This document shows positions 1-9,908 of a DNA stretch of 64,000 nt, piece after piece. Position 1 is the stretch's first letter. Every line of letters begins with the position of its first letter. The DNA is from Ailurus styani (lineage: Eukaryota; Chordata; Mammalia; Carnivora; Ailuridae), in contig LNAC01000032.1 in assembly GCA_002007465.1 (NCBI GenBank), positions 62,001 through 126,000 of the forward strand, read 5' to 3'. The notes below the pieces were generated by a model. The model had not been told where the DNA came from, did no database searches, and worked only from the letters and a program-made list of their open reading frames with translations. The translations under genes were made by a program, and so were the position numbers.

Positions 1-3000
1 CCCAGATTATCAGAAACCAGATCCTGTTGGGATGAGTAAATACCAATCAACAACTCCATTTGCCTCCAGAGGTTTCCATACTTTGTTTATAGTAAATAGT
101 GGGACAGCCAGCACTCCACTAGGAAGCCTGGCCCCTCTGAATTTTTTATTTCATTGAGATGTTTTCTATCTGCCTTTATATAGGATTTTCCTGTGGGGCA
201 CCATATCTGCTTTCTATTGTTAAATAACTACTTGTTTTATTTTTCTCTTTTTAATAAAACAAGGAAAAAATCAAAGGTAAATATCGGTGGCCTTTCTTAA
301 AACCACTGTTGTCTCCATTGCATTTAACCATCTGTAGACAAGCATCACCGTGCAGAGGCAGAAAATGAAGATGCCTTCATTTTTTTCCCCTAAACTCTAA
401 TACCATCGCATTTATAGGCATGATTAGTCATGGGACCTCTTTTCCAATTTAAGGCAGAAACATCTCAATTTATTATTCATCTAGAGCTGTATTTGAAATG
501 CAGATGTTTCAGGCCACAGGCTCTTCTAGTGGGTACAGCTGGCCTAATTCTTTATTGCTGCCCTCAGATGACGACACGTACGAGAGCTGGGCCAAGATCC
601 AGACGATGCTTTTTCACTCTGGGAGTGGTAATATATGAATTGTGTTAAGACAACTAGAAGCAGCCCAGACAGCCCTGCGGCCAAGATCACCAAGCCGGAT
701 CAGAGCCCTGAGTATTTCACAGGGTTGAGAGTTCAACAGCTTAGTGATGGCACTATCCTGAGAGAAGGAAAATTACCTGTAGGAGCCAGGCTGCGAATCC
801 CACATTGGCAAGAGGGGACATTTAGGTCAGCAATTTTCTTTTACCAAGTGGCTGTAATGACATTTTGGCTTTTATTACCATTCCGTCGGTTTCAGTCACT
901 TCCCGACATCTTATCTTGTGTCTATGAAAGAGGACGTGGCCCTCATTTTGCAAAAGTTTTAGACATTTATATACATCTCTAGAAATATTTATAAATTCAC
1001 CATAATTTACTTTGGAAATATTGTGTGCTATCGTATTCTCTCGGTGCAAAAATCAGGAGCCGATTTAGAGGCTTAAATGATCCCTCACGATATGCATGTG
1101 ACATTTGTAGAAAGAAAAACACTGTCATTATGTGAAAAGTTTGCCTGACATGCAAGGAAAAAAAATCATTATTACAGTCCACCCAGAAAGCAAATTATAC
1201 ATGGAAGCAGCTTAGAACTCAAATATTAGAAAATAATGAGTAAAATAATCTCAACCTTAATTTGACATTTTAATTTGGTAGTATGAATCTAACATTGCAA
1301 CCATTTCCAAATAACTTGACGATACAATCTAAAACCCCCATCTTGATGGGCAACAGGTAAATGTGACATAATCACTGGAAAATCAATCTACCACTTGGCT
1401 TCTGCAAAGGCTACGTCCTCCTCCTCCCCTATTTTCCATAATTACATTTGCCTGAGGAATTAGGACTGAGGTACTATTAGTTGAAATGCCATGAGGAAAA
1501 AAAAAAGTCTTAATCTATGGCAATCTATGGGGTAGAGGTTCCAATGTTTCTTAGCTGATACATTTTTAGTCCTCACACTTACTTAGACCACCACCTATCC
1601 ACCCCTTCCCTGAGAGTTCCAGATCAATATGACAGAAAAAGTAAAGCTTTAGGTAAACGATTACCCTATAAGCTGATGGGAATTGTAATTTCGGTATACA
1701 GCAAACACTACAGGGCACAGTAATCTTACAGTCATAAAAAATTCATCACTTATTTCCAATGATTGATTTGTATTTCGGTTTAATTAGCCATGAAAGAGTC
1801 CATTTTTTTTTAAGCTTTCCTTTACTTTTCCTTTTTATTTCCTTTTACCACTGCCTGCTGTGGAAGTTAATCCCCAGCTGTCAAGTTAAGGAAATTTAAA
1901 GGTAGAACACTAAATAAAAACATTACCAATCATGAATGCATTTTCATACATCAACCATAGCCCTCAACGATTTTATAGACAAACTGGGATTTTAAATTAT
2001 ATCTCTGGAAGATTGCCCTGATATTATAATTATTATCTTAATTACAACCTCATCATTTGCAAATATAATCTGCAAACAGCTACATTAGCCTCCCCCAAAG
2101 CAGATGATATCCACTTAACTCACAATTGTCACATTGCTCAGGTCTTAGTGACCAATACAAGTGACTTTAAGAGGAATATATATTTATAGAACTCAGAAAA
2201 GAAAGAAAGTCTGACCCATAAAGTAGATGGGGGTCAGGCTGGGATAAGGGTTTGAGGATGAAGGACTGGTGGAGTAAATGATTCGGTTACTAAAATAACA
2301 AACTCACAAATGCATTCAGAAATGCACCAAGAGTGTCCATGTTTATTTTAACTAGCCACCACAAAAAAGGAAAAGTCAGGACAATAGTGAAGGCCAGCTG
2401 TTGTTTTTCTTGAAGAGGTCCCAGCTCTGTATGGTAGGGAACTCTACTGGAGATGGCCTGGCTGAGACAAATGTTCTGTCCACACTTTAAATGGCAGCTG
2501 GTTATTAAATGCCTCCCAATAGAGTGAACACTTGCTATCGACAATAAGGTAATATAAGGACCGTGCAGAACAATCAGGATGGGAATGTGAATGAAAAATC
2601 TTTAATCTGAAATTACAGCTGTCAGGGTTATATTATAAAACATGAAAGTTGCATCTGCAGTTAAAATTAATGTGTCCCCAAAGCCAAGTTTCTCATAAAC
2701 TGCATCTCACAGATACATTTTTTATAAATAGACTACCAGCCTTCTATAAATCAAAGAGAACTGTGGCCTATATTAAGGAATTAAAAGGGGTCATCTCTCC
2801 TGGCATTGGTATTTGTTGAGCAGTACTGGGGAGCCGGGGGTGCAGTGTGAAATGAACATTGATTTCCAAAGTCTGGCAGAGAGGTTAGAAGTATTAGCCT
2901 GCACGAAATATTCACTGATCCTGGCACCACATATAAGTGACTGTAGGTTATATTTTGTAACTACTTGTGGATGAGGAAAAACAGGGATTATGACATAATC

Positions 3001-3114
3001 TAAACAAGTGAAATTGTCTTCCTGGCAAATTTACCAACAACATGTAAATTTGGGTTGCTGGGTGGTTTATTTAAAACAACTTTTATGACCTCTCTGGGTC
3101 AATCACATGCTTTT
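1..3114. other. Unique AT-rich sequence, no recognisable repeat
   Basis: I see no SINE, L1, LTR or DNA-transposon text in this 3.1 kb. It contains the exon-like island at 568-627, a moderately GC-rich block with scattered CpG at about 560-800, and a stretch near 1680-1800 with a TTTAATTAG homeodomain-type motif. Open frames here are short and carry no recognised domain. It reads as intron or intergenic DNA. Whether any part is conserved cannot be judged without an alignment. Confidence 0.6.
568..627 (+). other. Exon-like island (60 nt), unassigned
   Basis: A pyrimidine-rich run ending in CAG (AG at 566-567) precedes 60 nt, followed by GTAATA at 628. One frame reads DDTYESWAKIQTMLFHSGS and has several CpG-containing third positions, which looks more coding-like than its surroundings. 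The frame meets a stop shortly after the proposed donor, as expected for an intron edge. I do not recognise the peptide. It could be an exon of a long gene, a relic of one, or chance. The donor is only a moderate match to consensus. Confidence 0.2.
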
Positions 3115-3125
3115 AAAAACAGTCA

Positions 3126-3319
3126 GGGGTGCTTGGGTGGCTCAGTCATTAAGCGTCTGCCTTCAGCTCAGGTCATGATTACAGGGTCCTGGGGTTGAGC
3201 CCCACATTAGGCTCCCTGCTCAGCGGGGAGACTGCTTCTCCCTCTCTCTCTGCTGTTCCCCCTGCTTGTGCTCTCTCTCTGTCAAATAAATAAACATAAA
3301 ATTTTTTTAAAAATATAAG
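3126..3319 (+). mobile_element. Carnivoran tRNA-derived SINE (CAN-SINE/SINEC)
   Basis: The copy has the diverged SINE head, the CT-rich middle and a CAAATAAATAAA tail ending in an A-rich run. An 11-bp target-site duplication AAAAACAGTCA lies at 3115-3125 and 3320-3330, fixing both ends. The body carries the TCATTAAGCGTCTGCC form of the head, which differs from the GGGTTAAAGCC form at 22.1, 37.1 and 39.1 kb, so it probably belongs to an older subfamily. Confidence 0.95.
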
Positions 3320-3330
3320 AAAAACAGTCA

Positions 3331-4400
3331 TAGTCTTAACAAGATAACTTTACATCACAGATACATAAAAACGTGTATTAGTGGTGCCACACAAATGCAT
3401 ACATTTGAAGGCCTGGAAACATTGTTAGAGATCATCTAGTCCATGAACTCATTTGTTTAAACCGGGTTCATACTCATAATAAACATGTCAAATACCAAAC
3501 ATCATTTATATTTTAAATCTCTGAAAACATTTAGCGTTTGATCTCACAGTGGCTGATACCCATCTTAGTATTGGATGATGTATCTCATTTAAAAGACTGA
3601 GATAACTATAATGAGCATTGTATTATTTCTTTTATTGGTAATCCTTAAGTCAGTGCAGTGAGCTACTGATACCTTTGCTGTTGAAAAAGATAAAGCTATG
3701 CCCTTTTCATCAGTTACTTAATATAATAGATTTTCTTCAAAAAAGATCAAAATGATAATATAAATACCAGCATCACACATGCAAGCCTAATAACTTGTCC
3801 CATGTGGCATTATTTACCGTGGGAAATCTTTAGAAATTCACCACTGCTATAACAAAATAGATACGACGTTATTCTTAATGGATAGAAGATAAACTATCCC
3901 TTAAGAGGCAACTGTTTACTGTGCCTGTGTAGTAATTGTTGCCCCCTGAAAACGAAACTATATTTTAATCTATTATATATGCAGTGTTAAAAAAAAATGG
4001 ATAAGTAATGCATACAAGTTGATCACTTCCTTTGTGCTAATTTTGTAGACCAGCTTAATACATCTACCTTCCTTAGTTTCTGAGGTGAGGAACTGCCAAA
4101 GATAGCTAGGCAGGCAGTGGGGTCCATGGATTCAGCCATCCTAACTGAAAGAACAGGTTTTCTCTTTACCTCTGGGGCTTGCAGACCAGGTAATTGCTTC
4201 AGTCGCCAGAGGCTACAGGATTTTCAAGTGGCATCAATGGCCGAAAATATTTATGTCTGTGTTTCACTATCATGTTATGACATTAACTCATTTCTATAGA
4301 CCTTAACCTTAGTTTTCCATGTCTGGTGACCTCCAGGCTCATTACTGGGGGGAGCTTTGATTACATCTCCTTTGGCTGATCCAGAAGCTTCCACGGGTCC
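3331..4400. other. Mostly unique AT-rich sequence
   Basis: No gene or recent repeat is visible. A short stretch near 3425-3455 (AGAGATCATCTAGTCCA) resembles the core of an ancient mammalian SINE of the MIR3 type, but is too short to call firmly. The rest is unremarkable intronic or intergenic-looking DNA. Confidence 0.5.
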
Positions 4401-4502
4401 AAAATGCAGCAGCCCAATGACTTAAGAATTTGGGCTGATGAGAAAGCAGAAGATACAAATTGTTGGGCTGGTGGGAAATGGAAGCTCTACAAAATGGAGG
4501 AC

Positions 4503-4598
4503 GTCCAAGATGGCTGACCTTCCTGCCAAAGTCCGTCCAAGATGGCTGACCTTCCTGCCAAGGTCCGTCCAAGATGGCTGACCTTTCCGCCAAAGACC
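4503..4598 (+). repeat. Three 32-bp tandem repeats with YY1-like cores in LTR U3
   Basis: Copies lie at 4503-4534, 4535-4566 and 4567-4598, nearly identical. Each begins GTCCAAGATGGCTGACC, matching the YY1 core (CAAGATGGC). A weaker related AAAATGGAGG lies just upstream at about 4493-4502. Repeated enhancer units in this position are typical of retroviral U3 regions. YY1 binding is an inference from the motif. Confidence 0.85.
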
Positions 4599-4690
4599 CC
4601 TGCAGCCCACATGTCAACTCCAGGAAACCGAAACCTAAGCGGGAGACCGAAACTCTCCGCCCTACGCCTAGCCCCACCCCTGCTTTACCC

Positions 4691-4698
4691 AATAAAAA
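4691..4698 (+). promoter_or_regulatory. LTR TATA-type element (AATAAAAA)
   Basis: AATAAAAA follows CC and precedes a CCTCACTACTC stretch, the same arrangement as the TATA box and cap region of gammaretroviral LTRs. It lies about 87 bp upstream of the poly-A signal, consistent with the U3/R junction between them. Whether it is still active is unknown. Confidence 0.55.
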
Positions 4699-4777
4699 CC
4701 CTCACTACTCTGCCTTGCGCGCGACTTCCCCGATTCCCTTCTCTCAGAGTCGCGGAACCTCGCCCGAGGGTGCTTGC

Positions 4778-4783
4778 AATAAA
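4778..4783 (+). terminator. LTR polyadenylation signal AATAAA
   Basis: AATAAA within TGCTTGCAATAAAGCTTTGC is the canonical R-region poly-A signal context of retroviral LTRs. Confidence 0.65.
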
Positions 4784-4876
4784 GCTTTGCCTTTGGACCA
4801 TGATTTGCCTTAGTGGTCTCTATTCCTGTTCACGACCAGAGAAACCTTACACGTATCAAGTTCAGCCTTACATGCA

Positions 4877-5480
4877 AAAATCTCAGAGTGGGTCTATTAG
4901 CACAAGAGTTCTCAAATCAGATTTTAAACTATAGATCAAAATCCTAGCTAATAGATCTAATTGGTTATCAAATGAATGTGAAGTTGAGTAGAGGTTTGTA
5001 AACTGTAGCCCTGTCATATTTTGATAGCTTTGATTTTGAATATGAAAAATTACTTTTTATATTAATAGAATTGTTCAAAATGAAAATGAAAACTTTAATT
5101 ATAAATATTTTGTACTTAGAGTATAATAAGCTTTGACACTCAGAAGTCCAATAGTGATGCAACTACACAAGAAATAAAACCTGGAGTGGGAAGTTTACCA
5201 CTGTGAAAGAGTGAGAATTGCTTTCCTGATATTCTGGAGCCCTTCAAAGAAAAGAGAAAAAAAAGGGTAGGAAGATAATATAGGGAAGACAGCAAAAACA
5301 AGGAGTAGAACTGGGGAATAATTAAAAACAAACAAAAACAAAAACAAAAAAACCCTGTGAACCAACCCTACAGTACAAAATGCTTCCCAGATCCCCTAGT
5401 AACCTGAACTTAGAGTGGCTACATACTGTCATATATGATCCACGGACTGATGGCCTCAAACAGATACTCAAGAAATATAG
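4877..5480. other. Unique AT-rich spacer
   Basis: No gene or identifiable mobile element. An A-rich simple stretch of the (CAAAA)n type lies at about 5323-5352. Confidence 0.5.
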
Positions 5481-5646
5481 GAGCACCTGCATGGCTCAGT
5501 TGGTTGAACGTTGCACTCTTGGTTTCAGCTGAGATCATGATCTCAGTGTCATGAGATCAAGCCCTGCATCAGGTTCCTCCTGGGGAGTCTGCTTAGGATT
5601 CTCTCTCTCCCACTCCTTCTGCCCTTCCCTCTGCTCATGCTCTCTC

Positions 5647-5692
<46 letters not shown>

Positions 5693-5701
5693 AAATAAAT
5701 C
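5481..5701 (+). mobile_element. Older carnivoran SINE with expanded CT stretch
   Basis: The head (GAGCACCTGCATGGCTCAGT) is diverged from the younger copies. The CT-rich middle contains a long (TC)n run at about 5640-5690 and ends in CAAATAAATAAAT. No clear target-site duplication was found, probably because the tail has grown into the purine tract that follows directly. Confidence 0.85.
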
Positions 5702-5871
5702 TAAGGAAGAAAGGCAGGAAGGCAAGAAGGGAGGGAGGGATAGAGGGAGGAAGGAAGGGTGGAAAGAAGGGAGGAAGGAAGGAGAGAAAGAAGGAGAAAA
5801 AAGAAAGAAAGAAAGGATGGAAGGGAGGGAGGGAGGAAGGAAGGAAAGGAGGGAGGGAGGGAGAGAGAGAG

Positions 5872-5922
<51 letters not shown>

Positions 5923-6045
5923 GAAAGAAAGAAAGGAAGGAAGGAAGAAAGAAAGAAAGAAGGAAAGAAAGAAAGAGAAAGAAAGGAGGGAGGGAGGGAG
6001 GAAGAAGGAAGGAAGGAAGGAAGGAAGGAAGGAAGGAAGGAAGAG
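5702..6045 (+). repeat. Polypurine microsatellite tract (GGAA/GAAA/GGGA)n
   Basis: About 344 bp of almost pure purine on the plus strand. From 5819 to 6045 there is no pyrimidine at all (227 nt). It contains about twelve GAAA units (about 5873-5920) and nine GGAA units (6007-6042). It directly follows a SINE tail, which suggests expansion from that tail. Open frames of 130-227 codons on both strands through this tract are low-complexity artefacts and are not called. Confidence 0.97.
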
Positions 6046-6170
6046 TACTTCCTGTTTTTCCTTCAGAACTATTGGGGGAAAAACTGAGGGAAAGAAAGAT
6101 GGAGAAGTCACTTGGTGTTTGGCTGCCAGAACACAAACAGTTTGCCATGTTTGCAAATGACCAATTAAAG

Positions 6171-6383
6171 GGTGCCTGGGTGGCTCAGTGGGTTAATGCT
6201 TCTGCCTTCGGCTCAGGTCATGATCTCAGGGTCCTGGGATCGAGGCCCGCATTGGGCTCTCTGCTCGGCAGGGAGCCTGCTTCTTCCTCTCTCTCGGCCT
6301 GCCTCTCTGCCTGCTTGTAATCTCTCTCTCTCTCTCTGTCAAATAAATAAATAAACAAAATCTTTAAAAAAAAGAAAAAACAA
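6171..6383 (+). mobile_element. Young carnivoran SINE with 17-bp TSD
   Basis: Complete SINE with head GGTGCCTGGGTGGCTCAGTG, CT-rich middle and AAATAAATAAATAAAC tail. The target-site duplication CAAATGACCAATTAAAG is perfect over 17 bp at 6154-6170 and 6384-6400, which indicates a fairly recent insertion. It sits 125 bp past the purine tract. Confidence 0.97.
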
Positions 6384-6400
6384 CAAATGACCAATTAAAG

Positions 6401-7448
6401 GAAAAGTAAGAGAGATGGTCTGATATAGAGTTGCCATTTTATTTTTGAGTTACCATTTTTAATGTTGTCACAAAATAACATTAAGATAAACAAACAAACA
6501 AAAACCCCTACCATCTATGCTCACCATCCTTTCACAAACAAAAAAACATTTGATATTTTAACTCCCCAAATTAAGAATATAATATTGGAATGACACTTCA
6601 TCCTTCCCAACTTGGATAGACACTTTTTCTCTCTTCCTCCAAAAAGGATGCTTTAAAAATCTGAATGCAGAAAATGACAACATAAATACATATTAACAGT
6701 GCATTCAGTGTACAAGGTTTCTTACAAAAGTCTGTATCTTGTATCATATATGATATACTATGAAGTGAAGCTCAAAAATTCACCTTGTTTCTGAACTTTG
6801 TTTTATCAATGTCTAAAATAGAGTTATATAAGACTATGTTATTAAAAATGCATACAAGTATCTTAAAGCCATTTTGCTTAACCTGTAACATTTTTAGTGC
6901 AAAGGGATTACAGTTTTCAGGCCTTCCATGCATGTCTGGCAAGTGTCTGGGTTGCCAGTTTAATAAGGTGATTCAGAGTACTGACCATCTGCAAGGAACA
7001 CTCGAGTCTGATAAGGGTCTGAGAAATACTTCAGACTGACTGAAAACTTCATCACCAACAGTTCTGGATTGTAGGTGGACTAAGTTTTGGCCGTTGTTGT
7101 TCTAATATGAACCCCTTTTCAACCTCATAGTCACTGGGGTTAGCACATTCGATAGGGATTCTCTAGTTTATGCTAAGCCCTTGTATTGTATGTCACTAGG
7201 TCACCATTGTCTCTGAATTTCAAACTCACTCTTGGATAATCAGCTTTCTGATGCAAACCACATTTCTCCTCAGGCAGCTGCTCCCTGTTAAGATGCACCG
7301 ATAGGAAACTCTAGAAGGAAGCTAGAGGGAAGAGGAGGAGGCAAGGTACACTTCTCCCCAATGGCTTTCTGTTTGCTGCCTGTTTTTGACAGATATAATG
7401 CATCTTGACTGCAACAGAGGTAGTTTCTTCCACCAGCAACACTTGAAT
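6401..7448. other. Unique AT-rich sequence
   Basis: No gene, recent repeat or RNA gene recognised. Short open frames have no known domain. Confidence 0.5.
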
Positions 7449-7684
7449 TCCTTTTTTAGTTTTTTTTTATTTATTTTTATTATTATTATTTGCCCAGGGG
7501 TACAGGTCTGCGAATCATCAGGCTTAAGCCTTTCACAGCACTCACCATGGCACAAACCCTCCCCAATGTCCATAACCCAGCCACTCTGTCCCTACCCTCC
7601 CACCCCCCAGTAACCCTCAGTTTGTTTTGTGAGATGGGATGGGGAAGGAGACAAACCATAAGAGACTCCTTTTTTAGTTTTTTT
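7449..7684 (-). mobile_element. Short twin-primed L1 insertion (3' end with 5' inversion)
   Basis: After a T-rich stretch, 7490-7630 reads as the reverse complement of the carnivoran L1 3' region (GCCCAGGGGTACAGGTCTG onward). From about 7632 to 7666 the adjacent L1 segment appears in the opposite orientation (GGAGACAAACCATAAGAGAC). The join is the hallmark of twin priming. The target-site duplication TCCTTTTTTAGTTTTTTT is found at 7449-7466 and 7667-7684, though its T-rich content limits its weight. Confidence 0.8.
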
Positions 7685-7947
7685 AACACTCACAGAATCT
7701 GTCTCCTACATCCAAAGACACTAGTATCAACCAGATAGTCACTCTTCCTAGAGGTCTGAATTTAACCTCCAAGCTGCTAACTTTTCATAATTCCAGCCCC
7801 TTCCCTTTGTTCCCCCAGCCCAAAGAGCGACTCTTTTTATCTTAGACTCTTCTTTTTGTCTTTTCAGTTCCTCAGTACTTATTAAATTCTCTTTGTTAAA
7901 GGAACTAATATGATTTTTCCATCTCCAGATGGGCTTTGACCATGTGG
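7685..7947. other. Unique spacer between two L1 insertions
   Basis: No gene or recognised repeat. Confidence 0.4.
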
Positions 7948-7961
7948 AGATTACATTTTAA

Positions 7962-8877
7962 ACAGCTTTATTGAAATATAATTCACATACCATAAAATTC
8001 ACTCATTGACAGTACACAATTATAATATTCAGTATATTCACAGAGTTGTACAGATATCACCATTACCTCATTCCAGAACATTTTCATCTCCAAGAAGAGA
8101 TCAAGTGTCCATTAGCACTCATTCCCTATTTCCCCTCCTCCCTAGGCCCTGGAAACCACTAATATACCTTCTGTTTCTATGCCATTCCCTATTCTGGACT
8201 TTTCTTATAAATGGATTGTAATGAACAGAATTGTGTTCCCCCAATTTATATACTGAAGCCTGACCTCCAATGTGACTATATTGAAGATAGGAGGCTATAA
8301 GGAGATAATTAAGATAAAATGAGGTCATAGGATGGGACCTTAATCCATAGGACTGGTGTCCTTGTAAGAAGAGAAAGAGATATCGGGGGTGTAGGCACAT
8401 GCAGGAAAGGTCATGGGAGGACATAGTGAGAAAGTAGCTGTCTGCAAGTCAAGGAGAGACACCTCAGGAAAAACCAAACCTGCCAACACCTTGATCTTGA
8501 ACATCTAGCTTCCAGAACTATGAGAAAATAAATTTCAGTTTAAGCCATCCAGTCTTTGGTATTTTTGTTGTGGCAGCTCTAGCAAGGTAAGACATGGAGT
8601 CATAAAATTAGTGGTCATTTGTGACTGACTTCTTTCATTTAGCATATTATTTTCAAGATTTAAACATGTCGAAACATACATCAATACTCACTCTTTTTAT
8701 TGCCAAGTAATAGTCCATTGTATTAAATACCACATTTTGTTTGTCCATTCATCAAGTGATAGACTTTAACTTGCTCCTACTTTTTAATTATTATCAAAAA
8801 TACTGCTATAAACGTTTTTGAATAGGTGTTTGTATAGTTATATGTTTTCATTTCTCTCAGGTATATACCTATGAGAA
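7962..8877 (-). mobile_element. Ancient L1M-type LINE 3' fragment, interrupted by an MLT1-type LTR
   Basis: 7962-8211 and 8600-8877 together read as the reverse complement of an old L1 3' end (AGCTTTATTGAAATATAATT at the start, TTGTCCATTCATCAAGTGAT later). The second part continues where the first stops. The copy is about 15-20% diverged by eye from remembered consensus. The motif AGATTACATTTTAA occurs at 7948-7961 and 8878-8891 and fits a target-site duplication, although a perfect 14-mer on so old an insertion is surprising. Confidence 0.85.
8217..8594 (+). mobile_element. Solo MaLR LTR, MLT1-type, nested in the L1
   Basis: The text follows the MLT1 consensus as remembered: GAATTGTGTTCCCCCAATTTA near the start, ACTGGTGTCCTTGTAAGAAG in the middle, TATGAGAAAATAAATTTCAG and AAGCCATCCAGTCTTTGGTA near the end. 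It starts TGTA and ends GACA, and is flanked by TGGAT (8212-8216) and TGGAG (8595-8599), a 5-bp duplication with one change. It must be younger than the L1 it splits. Confidence 0.85.
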
Positions 8878-8891
8878 AGATTACATTTTAA

Positions 8892-9112
8892 TGGGAGAAA
8901 TAGAAAATAAGAAGTAACAAATATATAATTATGTTAGATTGTAGCATATAGTTGTACTTGAAGAGAGATCTTTAAATCAAAGATGGCAGATTAAGGGGTG
9001 TCTAGTCAATATGCCTCAAGATCACAGTTCATGGAACATCCTAAGTATTGCACTCAAAAACATTATTCTTTATTCTGTTTTTACCATCATCTGTTTTTAC
9101 CCTCTAGGTAAG
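8892..9112. other. Unique spacer
   Basis: No gene or recognised repeat. Confidence 0.4.
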
Positions 9113-9130
9113 TATTTGAGGTCCTGAAAA

Positions 9131-9319
9131 GGGGCACCTTGGTGGCTCAGTCATTAAGCAGCTCAGGTCATGATCCCAGGGTCCTGGGACGGAGCCCTGC
9201 ATCGGGCTCCCTGCTCTGCGGGAAGACTGCTTTCTCCCTCTCCTGCTTCCCCTGCTTGTGTTCCCTCTCTCGCTGTCTCTCTCTGTCAAATAAATAAATA
9301 AAATCTTTTAAAAAAAGAA
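9131..9319 (+). mobile_element. Carnivoran SINE with internal head deletion
   Basis: A SINE with an 18-19 bp duplication (TATTTGAGGTCCTGAAAAG) at 9113-9131 and 9320-9338. The segment normally reading GCGTCTGCCTTCGGCTC is shortened: the copy goes from CATTAAGC straight to AGCTCAGGTCATG, a deletion of roughly 14 bp that should affect the A-box/B-box spacing of the pol III promoter. Confidence 0.95.
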
Positions 9320-9338
9320 TATTTGAGGTCCTGAAAAG

Positions 9339-9754
9339 CTTAATTCAAATTGATAATCCATTACTCAGAGCACACATACTTCATTTATCTTTAATACAGT
9401 ACCTAAATTCTCTCTTATCCAAATGACATTATGGTTTAGAAATTTTGAAGTATTTAAACTCACTCTAAATCTTCCCTTTGCAAAAGAAATAAATAATTTC
9501 TAATTACACCTTTTTCTACAGACTCCTTAAACTTTTCTGATTTCCTGTATGCTTGAATTCTGCTACCCAGTGCAAGCCACCATCTATCTCTCTATCACAG
9601 ATGAGATTTTAAAATCTTGAATCTACAGTTGGCACTCTTCCTAACATCTAATGCACACAGAGGCATAAATATTCTGAAGCATTTTCTGGGTAAGATCCAT
9701 TTATAATTCCACTGATCAAGAACACAGGCCCACTGGTCCCACAAGAAGAAAGAC
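9339..9754. other. Unique spacer
   Basis: No gene or recognised repeat. Confidence 0.4.
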
Positions 9755-9908
9755 TGAATTACAGTCTTAGTCCTATCAGTACATCTGTGACCTTGGCAGG
9801 GGCACCAACCTCACTGAGTCTCAACTTCCTCAACTGCAAAATGAAGACTTTGGTGAGATGGTATCTAAAGTTCTTTTCAGTGTGGAAAAAAAAATCTATG
9901 ATTCTGTA
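9755..9908 (+). repeat. MIR-family ancient SINE relic
   Basis: The order CTGTGACCTTGGCAGG, CTCACTGAGTCTCAACTTCC, CTCAACTGCAAAATGAAGAC and finally TCTATGATTCTG follows the MIR core and tail of mammalian genomes in the sense orientation, with heavy divergence. Confidence 0.75.

Larger units (their letters stand above)
4405..4876 (+). mobile_element. Solo LTR of a class I (gammaretrovirus-like) endogenous retrovirus
   Basis: The block is GC-rich against its AT-rich flanks. It shows LTR order on the plus strand: tandem repeats (4503-4598), a CCAATAAAAA TATA-type element (AATAAAAA at 4691-4698) followed by CCTCACTACTC, then AATAAAGCTTTG (poly-A signal AATAAA at 4778-4783), as in gammaretroviral U3-R. 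No gag, pol or env text and no second LTR flank it, so it is a solo LTR. Ends are uncertain: TGCA at 4405-4408 and 4873-4876 flanked by AAAA on both sides would give a 4-bp duplication, but the signal is low in information; an end near 4851 (TTACA) is an alternative. Open frames across it are incidental. Confidence 0.75.

Noticed and set aside
4342..4934. Open frames of 60-130 codons with internal repeats on both strands
   Set aside because: They lie in the LTR and its 32-bp tandem repeats (length not a multiple of 3 but open by chance in GC-rich DNA). LTRs of this kind do not encode protein here.
5637..6320. 227-codon plus-strand frame and two 150-codon minus-strand frames
   Set aside because: They translate the CT and GGAA/GAAA simple repeats into Ser-Leu, Lys-Glu-Arg and Phe-Leu-Ser runs and run into the adjacent SINE; no protein domain.
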